From the NCBI RefSeq assembly GCF_009659535.1, contig NZ_VJZZ01000002.1:186001-250000 (forward strand): DNA of 64,000 nucleotides, in the 5' to 3' direction. A program made the translations under genes and the position numbers. The notes under the pieces are model-generated. The model was not told the DNA's origin. It made no database searches and worked only from the letters and a program-made list of their open reading frames with translations. This document shows, piece after piece, positions 1 through 8,504 of this stretch (position 1 is the first letter of the stretch; each line of letters opens with the position of its first letter). This DNA is from Aggregicoccus sp. 17bor-14. GTDB taxonomy: Bacteria; Myxococcota; Myxococcia; Myxococcales; Myxococcaceae.

Positions 1-1
1 G

Positions 2-1036
2 AAGCGCCAGCCGCAGGCGCGCGGCGAGCTGCAGGTGCGCGGCCGGCCCTGCGCGCCGGGCGCCGCGTGTGCGCTCGGCATGTCCTACCAGCTGACGAGC
101 GACGACATCGAGTTCGACTCCGGCTCCATCTTCGCGAGCGACCCGAAGTTCGTGGACATCGGCCTGTCGGGCGCGACCGAGCCGGATGCGATCAACATGG
201 GCTCTTTGCTCGGCTTCTACCTGGGCGAGGTGCGGGCGAACACCGCGTTCAGCTCCCTGCGCGCGCGGCGCTCGACGCAGCTGAAGGGGTTCTACGTGGC
301 GGGCCGCAACACCGAGGGCCTCGCGCTGGCGATGAACTGGCCCTCCCGGGTGTGCCGCGTCTCGGGACAGCTCGTGGGACAGGCGGTGGGAGACGGTGAC
401 GAGGGGACGCTCGACGCGCAGGTGGACGTGGCGCTCGATGGGCTCATCGTCAACCAGCCGCCCGTGCCGAACGCGGGCCTGGACCGGACGGTGGAGTGCA
501 CCTCGCCGAGCGGCGCCTCCGTCACGCTCGACGCCTCCGGCAGCACGGACGCGGACGGCAACCTCTCCTTCTACGAGTGGCGGCGCGGCGCGCAGCAGCT
601 CGCGGCCCCCTCGGCGAGCCCGCTGCTCACGGTGCAGCAGGCGCTCGGCGAGCAGACCTACAACCTGCTCGTCGCCGACCGCGGGCTCTCGGCAGACCGC
701 GACGCGGTGGTGGTGCGCGTGGCCGACACCACGGCGCCGCAGATTGCGTGCAACGCGCCCGCGACCGTGACGCCCAGTGACGTGCCGGGCAAGGGGTTTC
801 CGGGCCCGTCCTGGACGGCCACCGCGACGGATGCCTGCACCGGGGTGGCGTCGCTCACGGCGAGCGGCGTGACCTGCACCGGGCCCGGGCAGTGCAAGGC
901 CGTGCCGAGCGGCGCTACCTTGACGCTCTACCAGACGGGCGGCGTGGGGAACGTGATTCGCTGGACGGTGCAGGCGCGCGACGCGGGCGGCAACACGCGC
1001 CAGCAGACCTGCGAGGTGCGCGTGGTGAAGAAGTAG
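2..1036 (+). CDS. PKD/Ig-like domain surface protein, 3' part
   Basis: The frame is open from the window edge (codon at 2) to TAG at 1034, so the gene begins upstream; a GTG at 35 is probably internal. About the first 150 residues are not recognised. Next comes a PKD-like beta-sandwich domain with the hallmark pieces NAGLDRTVEC, LDASGSTDADGN and YEW, then a second Ig/HYR-like domain opening with DTTAPQIAC and containing paired cysteines. This architecture is usual in secreted or cell-surface proteins of myxobacteria, where such domains act as spacers or adhesion modules next to a catalytic or binding N-terminus. That N-terminus lies outside the window, so no specific activity can be given. 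The frame continues after the stop into an SDR remnant. Confidence 0.7.
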   Translation, partial: KRQPQARGELQVRGRPCAPGAACALGMSYQLTSDDIEFDSGSIFASDPKFVDIGLSGATEPDAINMGSLLGFYLGEVRANTAFSSLRARRSTQLKGFYVAGRNTEGLALAMNWPSRVCRVSGQLVGQAVGDGDEGTLDAQVDVALDGLIVNQPPVPNAGLDRTVECTSPSGASVTLDASGSTDADGNLSFYEWRRGAQQLAAPSASPLLTVQQALGEQTYNLLVADRGLSADRDAVVVRVADTTAPQIACNAPATVTPSDVPGKGFPGPSWTATATDACTGVASLTASGVTCTGPGQCKAVPSGATLTLYQTGGVGNVIRWTVQARDAGGNTRQQTCEVRVVKK

Positions 1037-1228
1037 GAGGGCGCCTCCGTCCTCCTGACGGCCTCGGGCATGGCGCACCAGGGCAGCGCCATCCTGCAGC
1101 GCGTGGTGCTCAGGCGCTTCGGGCAGCCGGAGGAGGTGGCCGAGGCGGTGCTCTTCCTCGCCTCCGCGCGCTCCTCCTTCATGACCGGCGCGGAGCTGTG
1201 CGTGGACGGCGGGATGGCGCAGCTGTAG
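1037..1228 (+). pseudogene. Short-chain dehydrogenase (SDR) remnant
   Basis: Directly after the stop of the PKD-domain gene, and in the same frame, 63 codons read as pieces of an [13 protein letters not shown] segment resembles the beta-5 strand region. It is followed by an unmistakable SDR C-terminus: [18 protein letters not shown], then [18 protein letters not shown], then TAG at 1226. The Rossmann glycine motif and the YxxxK catalytic pair are absent, and the two pieces are joined with the middle of the enzyme missing. No start or Shine-Dalgarno is convincing. This is best read as a decayed, internally deleted gene. What is seen is the motif order; the deletion history is inferred. Confidence 0.7.
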
Positions 1229-1245
1229 GGGCCCGTGAGGTGCAG

Positions 1246-1274
1246 CTGACCGGGCACGGCGGGTGCAATACGCT
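1246..1274 (+). promoter_or_regulatory. Leaderless-type promoter for the 1281 gene
   Basis: TACGCT (1269-1274) ends 6 nt before the ATG at 1281, and CTGACC (1246-1251) lies 17 nt upstream as a -35-like hexamer. There is no Shine-Dalgarno. The spacing would put the transcript start at or next to the start codon, and it favours 1281 over the in-frame GTG at 1263. Confidence 0.45.
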
Positions 1275-1280
1275 CCCGCC

Positions 1281-1955
1281 ATGCTCCACCGACTGTGGCC
1301 GCTCGCCCTCGCCCTGTGGACTGGCTGCGCCAGCCCGCGTGCGGTGGTTCCGCCTTCGCCGACGTCCGACGAGAAGCCCCTTCCGCCGCTGCCGCGCGTC
1401 TTCGGGGACCTGAAGTGGACGACGACCGCGGCCGAGCTGCGCGCGCGCTTCCCCAAGGCCGTGGTCGCCGAGGACGAGCCCTTCGAGACCTTCTGGAAGG
1501 ATGAGGTGACGGGGCGCCCCCTGGTGGACGGGGGGTTCACGGTCAACGGCGCCGAGCTCGCACCGCTGGGCAGGGTGGAGGTCGTCTTCGAGGGCTTCCA
1601 GGGACGCGCGTCTGCGGCCATCGCCGTACACCGCAAGGAGACCGTCGAGTGCTGGCCAGACGGTGTGTCCGAGGAGGAGGGCCAGGCGTGCAGCGATCGC
1701 CAGGAGGAAGAGCGCCGCGCCGCCTATGAGCAGCTCGCCGGTCAGCTCACGGCCCTCTACGGCGAGGGGACGCTCCATCACCTCGAGAGCAACGCGGCGG
1801 AGACCGACGCCGACCCCATCGAACCGGGCCAGGCCGAGCGTTGCTGGACGCCCACGGGGCTGAGGGTGTGCCTCGCCCTCGGCATCGACCCGCGCACGGA
1901 CTTCACGCGCACCGTGCGGCTCCTGGTGGTGCGCGACGACCGGATGCGCTGGTAG
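1281..1955 (+). CDS. Putative lipoprotein of unknown function
   Basis: 224 residues from ATG 1281. The N-terminus (MLHRLWPLALALWTGCAS) has a positive residue, a hydrophobic core and a cysteine in lipobox-like context (WTGC; the usual -3 Leu is replaced by Trp), so an envelope lipoprotein is likely. The mature part begins with a Pro/Ser-rich linker (about residues 20-35), then a mixed alpha/beta region with GDLKWTTTAAELRARFPKAV, an arrangement common in lipoproteins that compute a residue-level correction. A cluster of acidic residues and cysteines (ECWPDGVSEEEGQACSD) sits mid-protein. No family is recognised. It stands alone between decayed genes, with a leaderless-type promoter just upstream. 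Confidence 0.7.
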   Translation: MLHRLWPLALALWTGCASPRAVVPPSPTSDEKPLPPLPRVFGDLKWTTTAAELRARFPKAVVAEDEPFETFWKDEVTGRPLVDGGFTVNGAELAPLGRVEVVFEGFQGRASAAIAVHRKETVECWPDGVSEEEGQACSDRQEEERRAAYEQLAGQLTALYGEGTLHHLESNAAETDADPIEPGQAERCWTPTGLRVCLALGIDPRTDFTRTVRLLVVRDDRMRW

Positions 1956-2062
1956 GCAGGTGGGCAATCAAGCCCACCGCCGTGACGGCCTTGGCTGAGC
2001 TGTCATCGAGCGGCCTGACACCGCATTGACCCGGTGTTCGGGCGGATGAATAGTCCTCTCGA

Positions 2063-2287
2063 ATGGCCGAGCGATCCGCGACAGACCTCGATTCCTTCAC
2101 GTCCGAGTGGTCGCGGGCGAGCCTGCCGTCGTACGGACCTGACTGGGACCGCGCGATCGACTTCGGCATCGATGTCACGCTGCTGCTCGAGAACCTGGCG
2201 CTGAGTCCCGCCGAGCGCTTGCGACGCCTGCAGCAGGTCGTCGAGTTCCACGAGCTCTTGAGGGACTCGCGCCGTGCCGACGAATGA
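2063..2287 (+). CDS. Small helical protein paired with nucleotidyltransferase
   Basis: 74 residues, acidic and predicted mostly helical, with ERLRRLQQVVEFHELLRDSRRADE at the C-terminus. It overlaps the following gene by 14 nt (GTG start 2274, stop 2285-2287), so the two are translationally coupled. Small proteins in this position before AbiEii/DUF6036-like nucleotidyltransferases are often the partner (antitoxin-like or scaffold) of the pair. I do not recognise a named family. Function as a partner is inferred only from overlap and size. Confidence 0.65.
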   Translation: MAERSATDLDSFTSEWSRASLPSYGPDWDRAIDFGIDVTLLLENLALSPAERLRRLQQVVEFHELLRDSRRADE

Positions 2288-2771
2288 CTTTCTCCAGCTC
2301 CTCCAGCGACTCACGGAGGCACGCGTCGAGTTCGTGGTCGTCGGAGGAACAGCGGCGGTCCTGCATGGCTCGTCCATGGCCACGTACGACCTGGACGTCC
2401 TCATGCCATTCACCGAGGCGAACTGTGAGCGGCTGCTCGAAGCCGTGGCAGGCCTTCAACCTCGCCTCTCCCACACGGTGGACAAGCGTCCGCTGCAGCT
2501 GACCGCGGGCGAGCTGTCGAGCTTCAGGAATCTCTACCTGCTCACCGACCTTGGTCGCCTCGACGTGCTGGGCAGCCTGCCGCCCGTCGAGGACGTGGCG
2601 GCGGTCTTGCGAGACGCGGAGTGGATGGATGTCGGCGGACTGAAGGTTCGGGTGCTTCCGCTCGAGGTGCTCATTCAGGTGAAGGCAGCCATGGGGCGGC
2701 CCAAGGACAAGCTGACGGAGACGGAGCTGCGCGCCATCGCGAACGTGAAGGGCGCGGCGAAGAAGCCGTGA
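2274..2771 (+). CDS. AbiEii/DUF6036-like nucleotidyltransferase
   Basis: 165 residues from GTG 2274. The N-terminal half has the minimal nucleotidyltransferase signature: VVVGGTAAVLHG (residues about 20-31) followed by TYDLDVLMPF, that is GG...G...T.DLDV with the first two metal-binding Asp residues. The C-terminal half (KVRVLPLEVLIQVKAAMGRPKD) matches the usual helix of DUF6036/AbiEii-type proteins, where Lys and Arg follow the sheet. Family members transfer nucleotides or act as toxin-like partners; the substrate here is unknown. It is coupled to the 74-residue gene. GC and codon use are somewhat less extreme than in neighbouring genes, and decayed genes lie on both sides, suggesting an accessory patch. 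Confidence 0.7.
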   Translation: MPTNDFLQLLQRLTEARVEFVVVGGTAAVLHGSSMATYDLDVLMPFTEANCERLLEAVAGLQPRLSHTVDKRPLQLTAGELSSFRNLYLLTDLGRLDVLGSLPPVEDVAAVLRDAEWMDVGGLKVRVLPLEVLIQVKAAMGRPKDKLTETELRAIANVKGAAKKP

Positions 2772-2790
2772 GTCGCACTCGGCGCGACCG

Positions 2791-3078
2791 GCCACCAGGT
2801 TCCACGGCCCGCGCCTCCTCTACGTCGCTGCGCACGGAGGAGAGGCTTCGAACGACCACCATCCGCAGTACCAGCTGCTCTTCGAGCCCAGGCCCAGTGG
2901 CGGCTGGCGCCTCGCGGCGCCCACTCGGTACTTCATCGACGTCGCCGGGGTTGAATTCCTGGAGTGGCCCGTAATGTTCCTCATGTTCCTGCCGCTCTCG
3001 TTTGCACTCTGCGAGGTCGCCAGGCTCATCTGGAAACGGCTGCGCAGAAGTGCAGCCGGCCCACTCGTCACCGCGTAG
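2791..3078 (+). pseudogene. 5'-truncated membrane-protein fragment
   Basis: Frame 1 from 2791 to TAG at 3076 reads as a coherent protein tail: YVAAHGG, YQLLFEPRPSGGWRLAAP, RYFIDVAGVEFLEW, then a hydrophobic helix (VMFLMFLPLSFALCEVARL) and a basic end (IWKRLRRS). The only in-frame ATG is at 2974, within the hydrophobic helix, so a normal start is missing. The fragment begins about 20 nt after the nucleotidyltransferase stop. It looks like the C-terminal third of a one-pass membrane protein whose 5' part was lost. The family is not recognised. Coherence by eye is the sole evidence, so a small intact protein starting at 2974 cannot be excluded. Confidence 0.4.
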
Positions 3079-3113
3079 CGCGAGCCGCAACGACTCACGC
3101 CGATGCCGCGCCC

Positions 3114-5588
3114 CTACCTGCGCCCCCGAACGTTCTCCGCCACGCGCAGCACGTCCGCGAGCACGCCCGCGGCCGTCACGGCGCCCCCCGCTCCCGCCCC
3201 ACGCACGATGAGCGGATAGTCGCGGTAGCGCTCGGTGAAGAAGGCGACCAGCGCCTCCGCGCCGCGCAGCCCCGTCGCGGGGTGCTCGGCGTCCACCGCC
3301 ACGGGCCCCACGCGCAGCCGTGCGCTGCCCGAGGCCCGCATCTCCAACTGCGCGAGGTAGCGCAGGCTGCGCCCCGCAGCCCGGTATCCCGCCACCTGCG
3401 CGGACACCTGCGCGTCATGTGCCTCCAGCGCGCGCAGGAAGCGCTCGGGGTCCTCCTCCGCGAGCAGCGCGCGCGGCACGAGCGGCTCCACCTCCACGTC
3501 CGAGAGCTCCAGCGCGCAGCCCAGCTCGCGCGCGAGGATGAGGGCCTTGCGCGCTACGTCCAGGCCGCTCAGGTCATCGCGCGGGTGCGGCTCGGTGTAG
3601 CCGAGCGCGCGCGCGGTGCGCACGGCCTCGGACAGGGGCGTGCCGGCCATCAGTTGGTGGCAGAGGTAGCCCAGCGTGCCCGAGAAGGAGCCCTCGATGC
3701 GGCCCACGCGGTCTCCCGTGCGCACCAGGTTCTTCAGCGTCTCGATGACGGGCAGGCTCGCGCCCACGGTGGTCTCGTAGTGGTAGGCGCGGAAGTGCTC
3801 GCGCGCCGTCGCGTGCAGCGCGCGGGCCTGTGCGAGCGGCAGCGTGAGGGGCTTCTTGTTCGCCGCCACCACGTGCACGCCCTGCGCGAAGGCTGCCGCG
3901 TACAGCCCTTCCATGGCGTCTGCCGCAGTGCAGTCCACGAGCACCGGGTTGGGCAGGCGCGAGAGCGCAGGGAGCAGCGCTTCCACGACCGGGCCTTCCC
4001 GCGCCTCGGCGAGCTGCGCGAGAGGGCGCTGCAGGCCCCCCGCATCGAACACCGCGCGGCGCCGGTCCGCGAGCCCCACCAGACGCAATGCCACGCCGTG
4101 GCGCTCGCGCAGCGCGACGGCGTTGGCCTCGAGCTGCTGCAGCAGGTGACCGCCCACGGTGCCCTTGCCGAGCAGCAGCACGTTGACCTCCGCGTGGGTG
4201 AGGTTGAAGGCCGCGTGCACGGTGCGCACGGCGAGCGCGGTGTCCTCCGCGGCCACCGCGCAGGAGATGCTACGGCTCGTGGCGCCCTGAGCGATGGCAT
4301 GCACATTGACGCCCACGTTGCCCAGCGCGGCGAAGAAGCGCCCGGCGACATTCGGGCGGTGGCCCATGGCCTCGGCCACCAGGGTGACGAGGGTCACGGG
4401 CGTGCGCGGGGCATTCACACGCACCTCGCCCCGCGCGCGCTCCTCACGCAAGGCCGACTCCAGCAGCGTGAGCGCGCGCGCACCCTGCGCCTCCGGCACC
4501 ACAAGGCTCAGTGACTTGCCGAGCGCGGAGAGGCTGCTCATCCACACGGCGACACCGGAGGACTCGAGCGCGCGCAAGAGCGCAGGCCCCAGCGCGTCCG
4601 TGGGCCCGGCGCGCAGGCTCTCCACGGAGAGCAGGGCGAGCCGCTCCAGGCTCGTGACGCAGGTGGGCCGGTGCGGGTCCGGGTTGCCCACGGCGTCGAT
4701 GCGCGTGCCCTCCCGCTCGGGCTCCGCCGTGCTGCGGATGTGCAGGCTCGCGCCGGCGTCCAGCAGGGGAATCATGGTGCGCGGGTGGAAGAGGCGTGCG
4801 CCGAAGTGGGCGAGCTCGATGGCCTCCGCGTACGTCATGCGCGGCACGCGCTGCGCGTCCGCCACCAGCGCGGGGTCCGCGGTCATCACCCCCGCCACGT
4901 CCGTCCACACCGTCACCTCGCGCGCGCCGAGGAACTGCGCGAGCAGGGTCGCGGTGTAGTCGGAGCCGTTGCGCCCCAGGGTGGTGGTGCGCCCCGCGCG
5001 CGAGCGGGCGATGAAGCCGGTGACGACGGGCACCGCGCCCTCCCAGCCCGCGCTCGCCGCGAGCACGCGCCCGTGGCTCTCGGCCAGCTCTACCTGCGCA
5101 GCGCCCGCGGTGCCATCCGTCACGAGCAGCTCCCGCGCATCCACCGCGAGCGCCCGCGTGCCGCTGGCCTCGAGCGCGCGGGAGAGCAGCTCGGCGCTGA
5201 TGCGCTCGCCCATGGCCATGACGTCGTCCAGCGTGGCCGGGCTGCACTCGCGCGTGAGGGCGATGCCGGTGAGCAGCCGCTCGAGCGGCGCGAGCAGCCC
5301 CTCCAGCGCGCGCTCGAAGCCGCCGAGTGTCTCCGCGGACAGCACCTGCGCGGCCGTGTCCCGCGCGAGCGCCCGCACGCGCGCGACGTGCGCCTCGACA
5401 GAACCTCCCGCCTCGGCGGCGCGCGCCGCCTGGATGAGCCAGTCGGTGGAGTCGCCGAGCGCGGAGACGACCACCGCGAGGGGACGGGGCGCGGCGGCCA
5501 CCCGCGCGAGGACGCGGGGCAGGCGCCCGGGCGTGCCGAGCGAGGAGCCGCCGAACTTGTACACGTGCCAGGGAAGGGGAGAGGTCAT
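3114..5588 (-). CDS. thrA: Bifunctional aspartokinase/homoserine dehydrogenase
   Basis: 824 residues, the usual length for ThrA/MetL fusions. It catalyses the first and third steps from aspartate to homoserine, the precursor of Met and Thr. The N-terminal aspartokinase shows KFGGSSL (about residues 10-16), VTGFIARS and LGRNGSDYTA. Two ACT-type regulatory segments follow (GNVGVNVHAIAQGATSRSIS is the ThrA-like effector signature). The homoserine dehydrogenase starts with the nucleotide-binding GKGTVGGHLL, then AANKKPL, YETTVGASLPVI, GSFSGTLGYL and HPRDDLSGLDVARK. The start overlaps the metX stop in ATGA (5585-5588), so translation is coupled. An intact ACT region suggests feedback control by a pathway end product. 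Its place behind metY-metX suggests that this copy feeds methionine synthesis. Confidence 0.93.
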   Translation of the reverse strand: MTSPLPWHVYKFGGSSLGTPGRLPRVLARVAAAPRPLAVVVSALGDSTDWLIQAARAAEAGGSVEAHVARVRALARDTAAQVLSAETLGGFERALEGLLAPLERLLTGIALTRECSPATLDDVMAMGERISAELLSRALEASGTRALAVDARELLVTDGTAGAAQVELAESHGRVLAASAGWEGAVPVVTGFIARSRAGRTTTLGRNGSDYTATLLAQFLGAREVTVWTDVAGVMTADPALVADAQRVPRMTYAEAIELAHFGARLFHPRTMIPLLDAGASLHIRSTAEPEREGTRIDAVGNPDPHRPTCVTSLERLALLSVESLRAGPTDALGPALLRALESSGVAVWMSSLSALGKSLSLVVPEAQGARALTLLESALREERARGEVRVNAPRTPVTLVTLVAEAMGHRPNVAGRFFAALGNVGVNVHAIAQGATSRSISCAVAAEDTALAVRTVHAAFNLTHAEVNVLLLGKGTVGGHLLQQLEANAVALRERHGVALRLVGLADRRRAVFDAGGLQRPLAQLAEAREGPVVEALLPALSRLPNPVLVDCTAADAMEGLYAAAFAQGVHVVAANKKPLTLPLAQARALHATAREHFRAYHYETTVGASLPVIETLKNLVRTGDRVGRIEGSFSGTLGYLCHQLMAGTPLSEAVRTARALGYTEPHPRDDLSGLDVARKALILARELGCALELSDVEVEPLVPRALLAEEDPERFLRALEAHDAQVSAQVAGYRAAGRSLRYLAQLEMRASGSARLRVGPVAVDAEHPATGLRGAEALVAFFTERYRDYPLIVRGAGAGGAVTAAGVLADVLRVAENVRGRR

Positions 5589-6781
5589 CGCAGGGGCTCC
5601 GGGAGCGCGAGGGCGCGGGTGACGAGCGGAGCGAGCTGCTCCCACTCGATGAGGAAGGCGTCGTGGCCGTGGGGGCTCGCGAGACGGGCGCGCTCCACGT
5701 GCGTGCCCGCGGCCTCCAGCGCTCCGGCGAGCGCGGCGGACTGCGCGGGGGTGAAGAGCTGGTCCGAGTCCACCTCCACCACCAGGCTGCTCGCGCGGAT
5801 GCGCGCGAGGGCCGGAGCACCGTGCTTTCCGGGCGGCGGCTGGAAGAGGTCGTGCGCGTCCATCGCGCCCAGCTGCTGCAGGTAGGCGCGCGCATCGAAG
5901 CGCAGGGAGAGCTTCAGCCCCTGGTGCTCGAGGTAGCCCTGGATGCGCGGAGCACCCGGCGTGCTGGTGGGCTCGGGCGGGAGGTGGCGGCCCTGGCGCT
6001 GCTCGAGGCCGCTCTCGGCGCGGTAGGTGAGCATCGCGAGCTGGCGCGCGAGCTCGAGGCCGCGCTCGATGCGGTCGGGGTAGCCCGGGTCCAGCCGCAG
6101 CACCTCGCGCGCCACGTGGTTGAAGCCCACCACCCACGCGCTCGCGGTGGCGCTGGTGGCCACCGGCAGGAGGCGCCGCACGCGCGAGGGCGAGAGCGCG
6201 CCGAGCGCGAGCGACACCATGCCGCCGAGCGAGCCTCCGGCCACGAGCGCGAGCGGCCCCACACCCAGCGCGTCCAGCGCCTGCAGGTGGGCGCGCGCCT
6301 GGTCCCACGGCGTCACCTCTGCCTGCGCGGGGAAGCCCGGGTCCAGCGGGCCCGAGCTGCCGTAGCAGGAGCCGAGGTTGTTGAAGCAGAGCAGGCGCAC
6401 GCGGGAGGGGTCCAGCGGGCGCCCGGGGCCGATGAGGGGCGCCCACCAGCCGCCCTCGCCGCCCGCGCGCGCATCGCCGGTGAGGGCGTGCACGAGCAGC
6501 ACGGTGGGCACGCGCGGGTCGAGGCCGCTGCCCATCGCGTCCAGGGGGCGGGGTGGAGGCAGCGGCTCGGGGCGCCGCACGACGCCCTGGCTCTCGGAGA
6601 GCCGCAGGGCGGCGGCCGAGAGGGAGCGCGTGCGGGCCGCGAGGACGGGGAGGTCCTGCTCGGGGCCCCACCACCAGCCGCGGGCGTGGTGGGGCTCCAC
6701 CGTGCCGCCGCGGGAGAGCGGCAGCGCGGGCAGGCGCAGGTCGAAGAGCCGCGGGGCATCCGCAGCACGGAACGCTGACAT
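5585..6781 (-). CDS. metX: Homoserine O-acetyltransferase
   Basis: 398 residues, alpha/beta-hydrolase fold. It transfers an acetyl (possibly succinyl) group to homoserine, giving the substrate of MetY. Visible pieces are VLLVHALTGDARAGG (oxyanion region), the nucleophile elbow AGGSLGGM with Ser184 (most family members have GGSMGGM), a catalytic Asp in VDSDQLFTP (about 338-340) and His373 in SPHGHDAFLIEW. ATG 6781 (MSAFRAAD) is preferred over GTG 6793. It lies 79 nt downstream of metY, a gap holding one copy of the palindromic repeat, and overlaps thrA by 4 nt. The acyl donor cannot be settled from these motifs alone. Confidence 0.88.
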   Translation of the reverse strand: MSAFRAADAPRLFDLRLPALPLSRGGTVEPHHARGWWWGPEQDLPVLAARTRSLSAAALRLSESQGVVRRPEPLPPPRPLDAMGSGLDPRVPTVLLVHALTGDARAGGEGGWWAPLIGPGRPLDPSRVRLLCFNNLGSCYGSSGPLDPGFPAQAEVTPWDQARAHLQALDALGVGPLALVAGGSLGGMVSLALGALSPSRVRRLLPVATSATASAWVVGFNHVAREVLRLDPGYPDRIERGLELARQLAMLTYRAESGLEQRQGRHLPPEPTSTPGAPRIQGYLEHQGLKLSLRFDARAYLQQLGAMDAHDLFQPPPGKHGAPALARIRASSLVVEVDSDQLFTPAQSAALAGALEAAGTHVERARLASPHGHDAFLIEWEQLAPLVTRALALPEPLR

Positions 6782-6806
6782 GAGTGGCCTCACATCCCCG
6801 TCAAGT

Positions 6807-6841
6807 CCCCTCTCCCTCTGGGAGAGGGAAAGGGTGAGGGA
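6807..6841. repeat. Palindromic repeat family, copy 1
   Basis: CCCCTCTCCCTCTGGGAGAGG hairpin followed by GGGTGAGGG, lying between metY and metX within the operon. The RNA would fold into a stem of about 8-9 bp, which could modulate the metY/metX expression ratio. Confidence 0.8.
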
Positions 6842-6860
6842 TAGACGCAGTTGAGTTGCG

Positions 6861-8147
<1,287 letters not shown>

Positions 8148-8300
8148 GGTCGTCTCTCCGGTGTGAGGGGTACGGCGGGTGGAGCTGCGGTGAAGGCGCG
8201 AGAGGGCGCGCGGGGGACGCAGGGCCACGACGGGAGAGGGCGAGCGGAGCGACGGTGGGAAAAGGCGCAGCGTCTCGGGTGAACGCGCGCGCGGGCCGTG

Positions 8301-8342
8301 CCGCGGGCCGCCTCAGGTCGTGAGGAACCCGGGCACCCGCGG
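8301..8342 (-). promoter_or_regulatory. Stem-loop in the metY leader
   Basis: Outer arms CCGCGGG (8301-8307) and CCCGCGG (8336-8342) pair around an inner hairpin CCTCA (8311-8315) / TGAGG (8321-8325). It begins about 22 nt after the stop of the leader peptide at 8364. No U-tract follows, so it is not an ordinary intrinsic terminator. It is positioned to be opened or formed depending on whether ribosomes stall on the upstream cysteine codons. Confidence 0.45.
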
Positions 8343-8363
8343 TCCGTCAGTCGGTGAGGTCAG

Positions 8364-8423
8364 CTAGCGACAACAGCTGGGACAACACTCACCCGCGAAC
8401 GCGCGCATGCCCGGGCCACGCAT
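8364..8423 (-). CDS. Cysteine-rich leader peptide of metY operon
   Basis: A 19-codon ORF, MRGPGMRAFAGECCPSCCR, stop TAG at 8364-8366. GGAGG lies 8 nt upstream of the ATG at 8423, an ideal Shine-Dalgarno. Four of the last seven codons are Cys (all TGT, a rare choice in such a GC-rich genome). The frame also extends upstream through five more Met codons (at 8450, 8444, 8438, 8429 and within), so longer Met-rich forms are possible. It precedes the metY-metX-thrA operon by about 215 nt. Polycysteine leader ORFs are known to mediate cysteine-responsive attenuation in actinobacteria; a similar role is inferred here. The frame contains no other recognisable domain. Confidence 0.55.
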   Translation of the reverse strand: MRGPGMRAFAGECCPSCCR

Positions 8424-8504
8424 GAGCATGGCCTCCATGGACATCGGCATTCGGGAACGGATGAGCGTCACGGGGGGCAAGGTAAGGGCGGGACCCCGCG
8501 GGTG

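Noticed and set aside
8148-8300. SAM or SAH riboswitch in the metY leader
   Set aside because: I looked for the SAM-I kink-turn and core GGxAACC, the SAM-II pseudoknot and the SAH motif and saw none; the leader peptide plus stem-loop is a better explanation.
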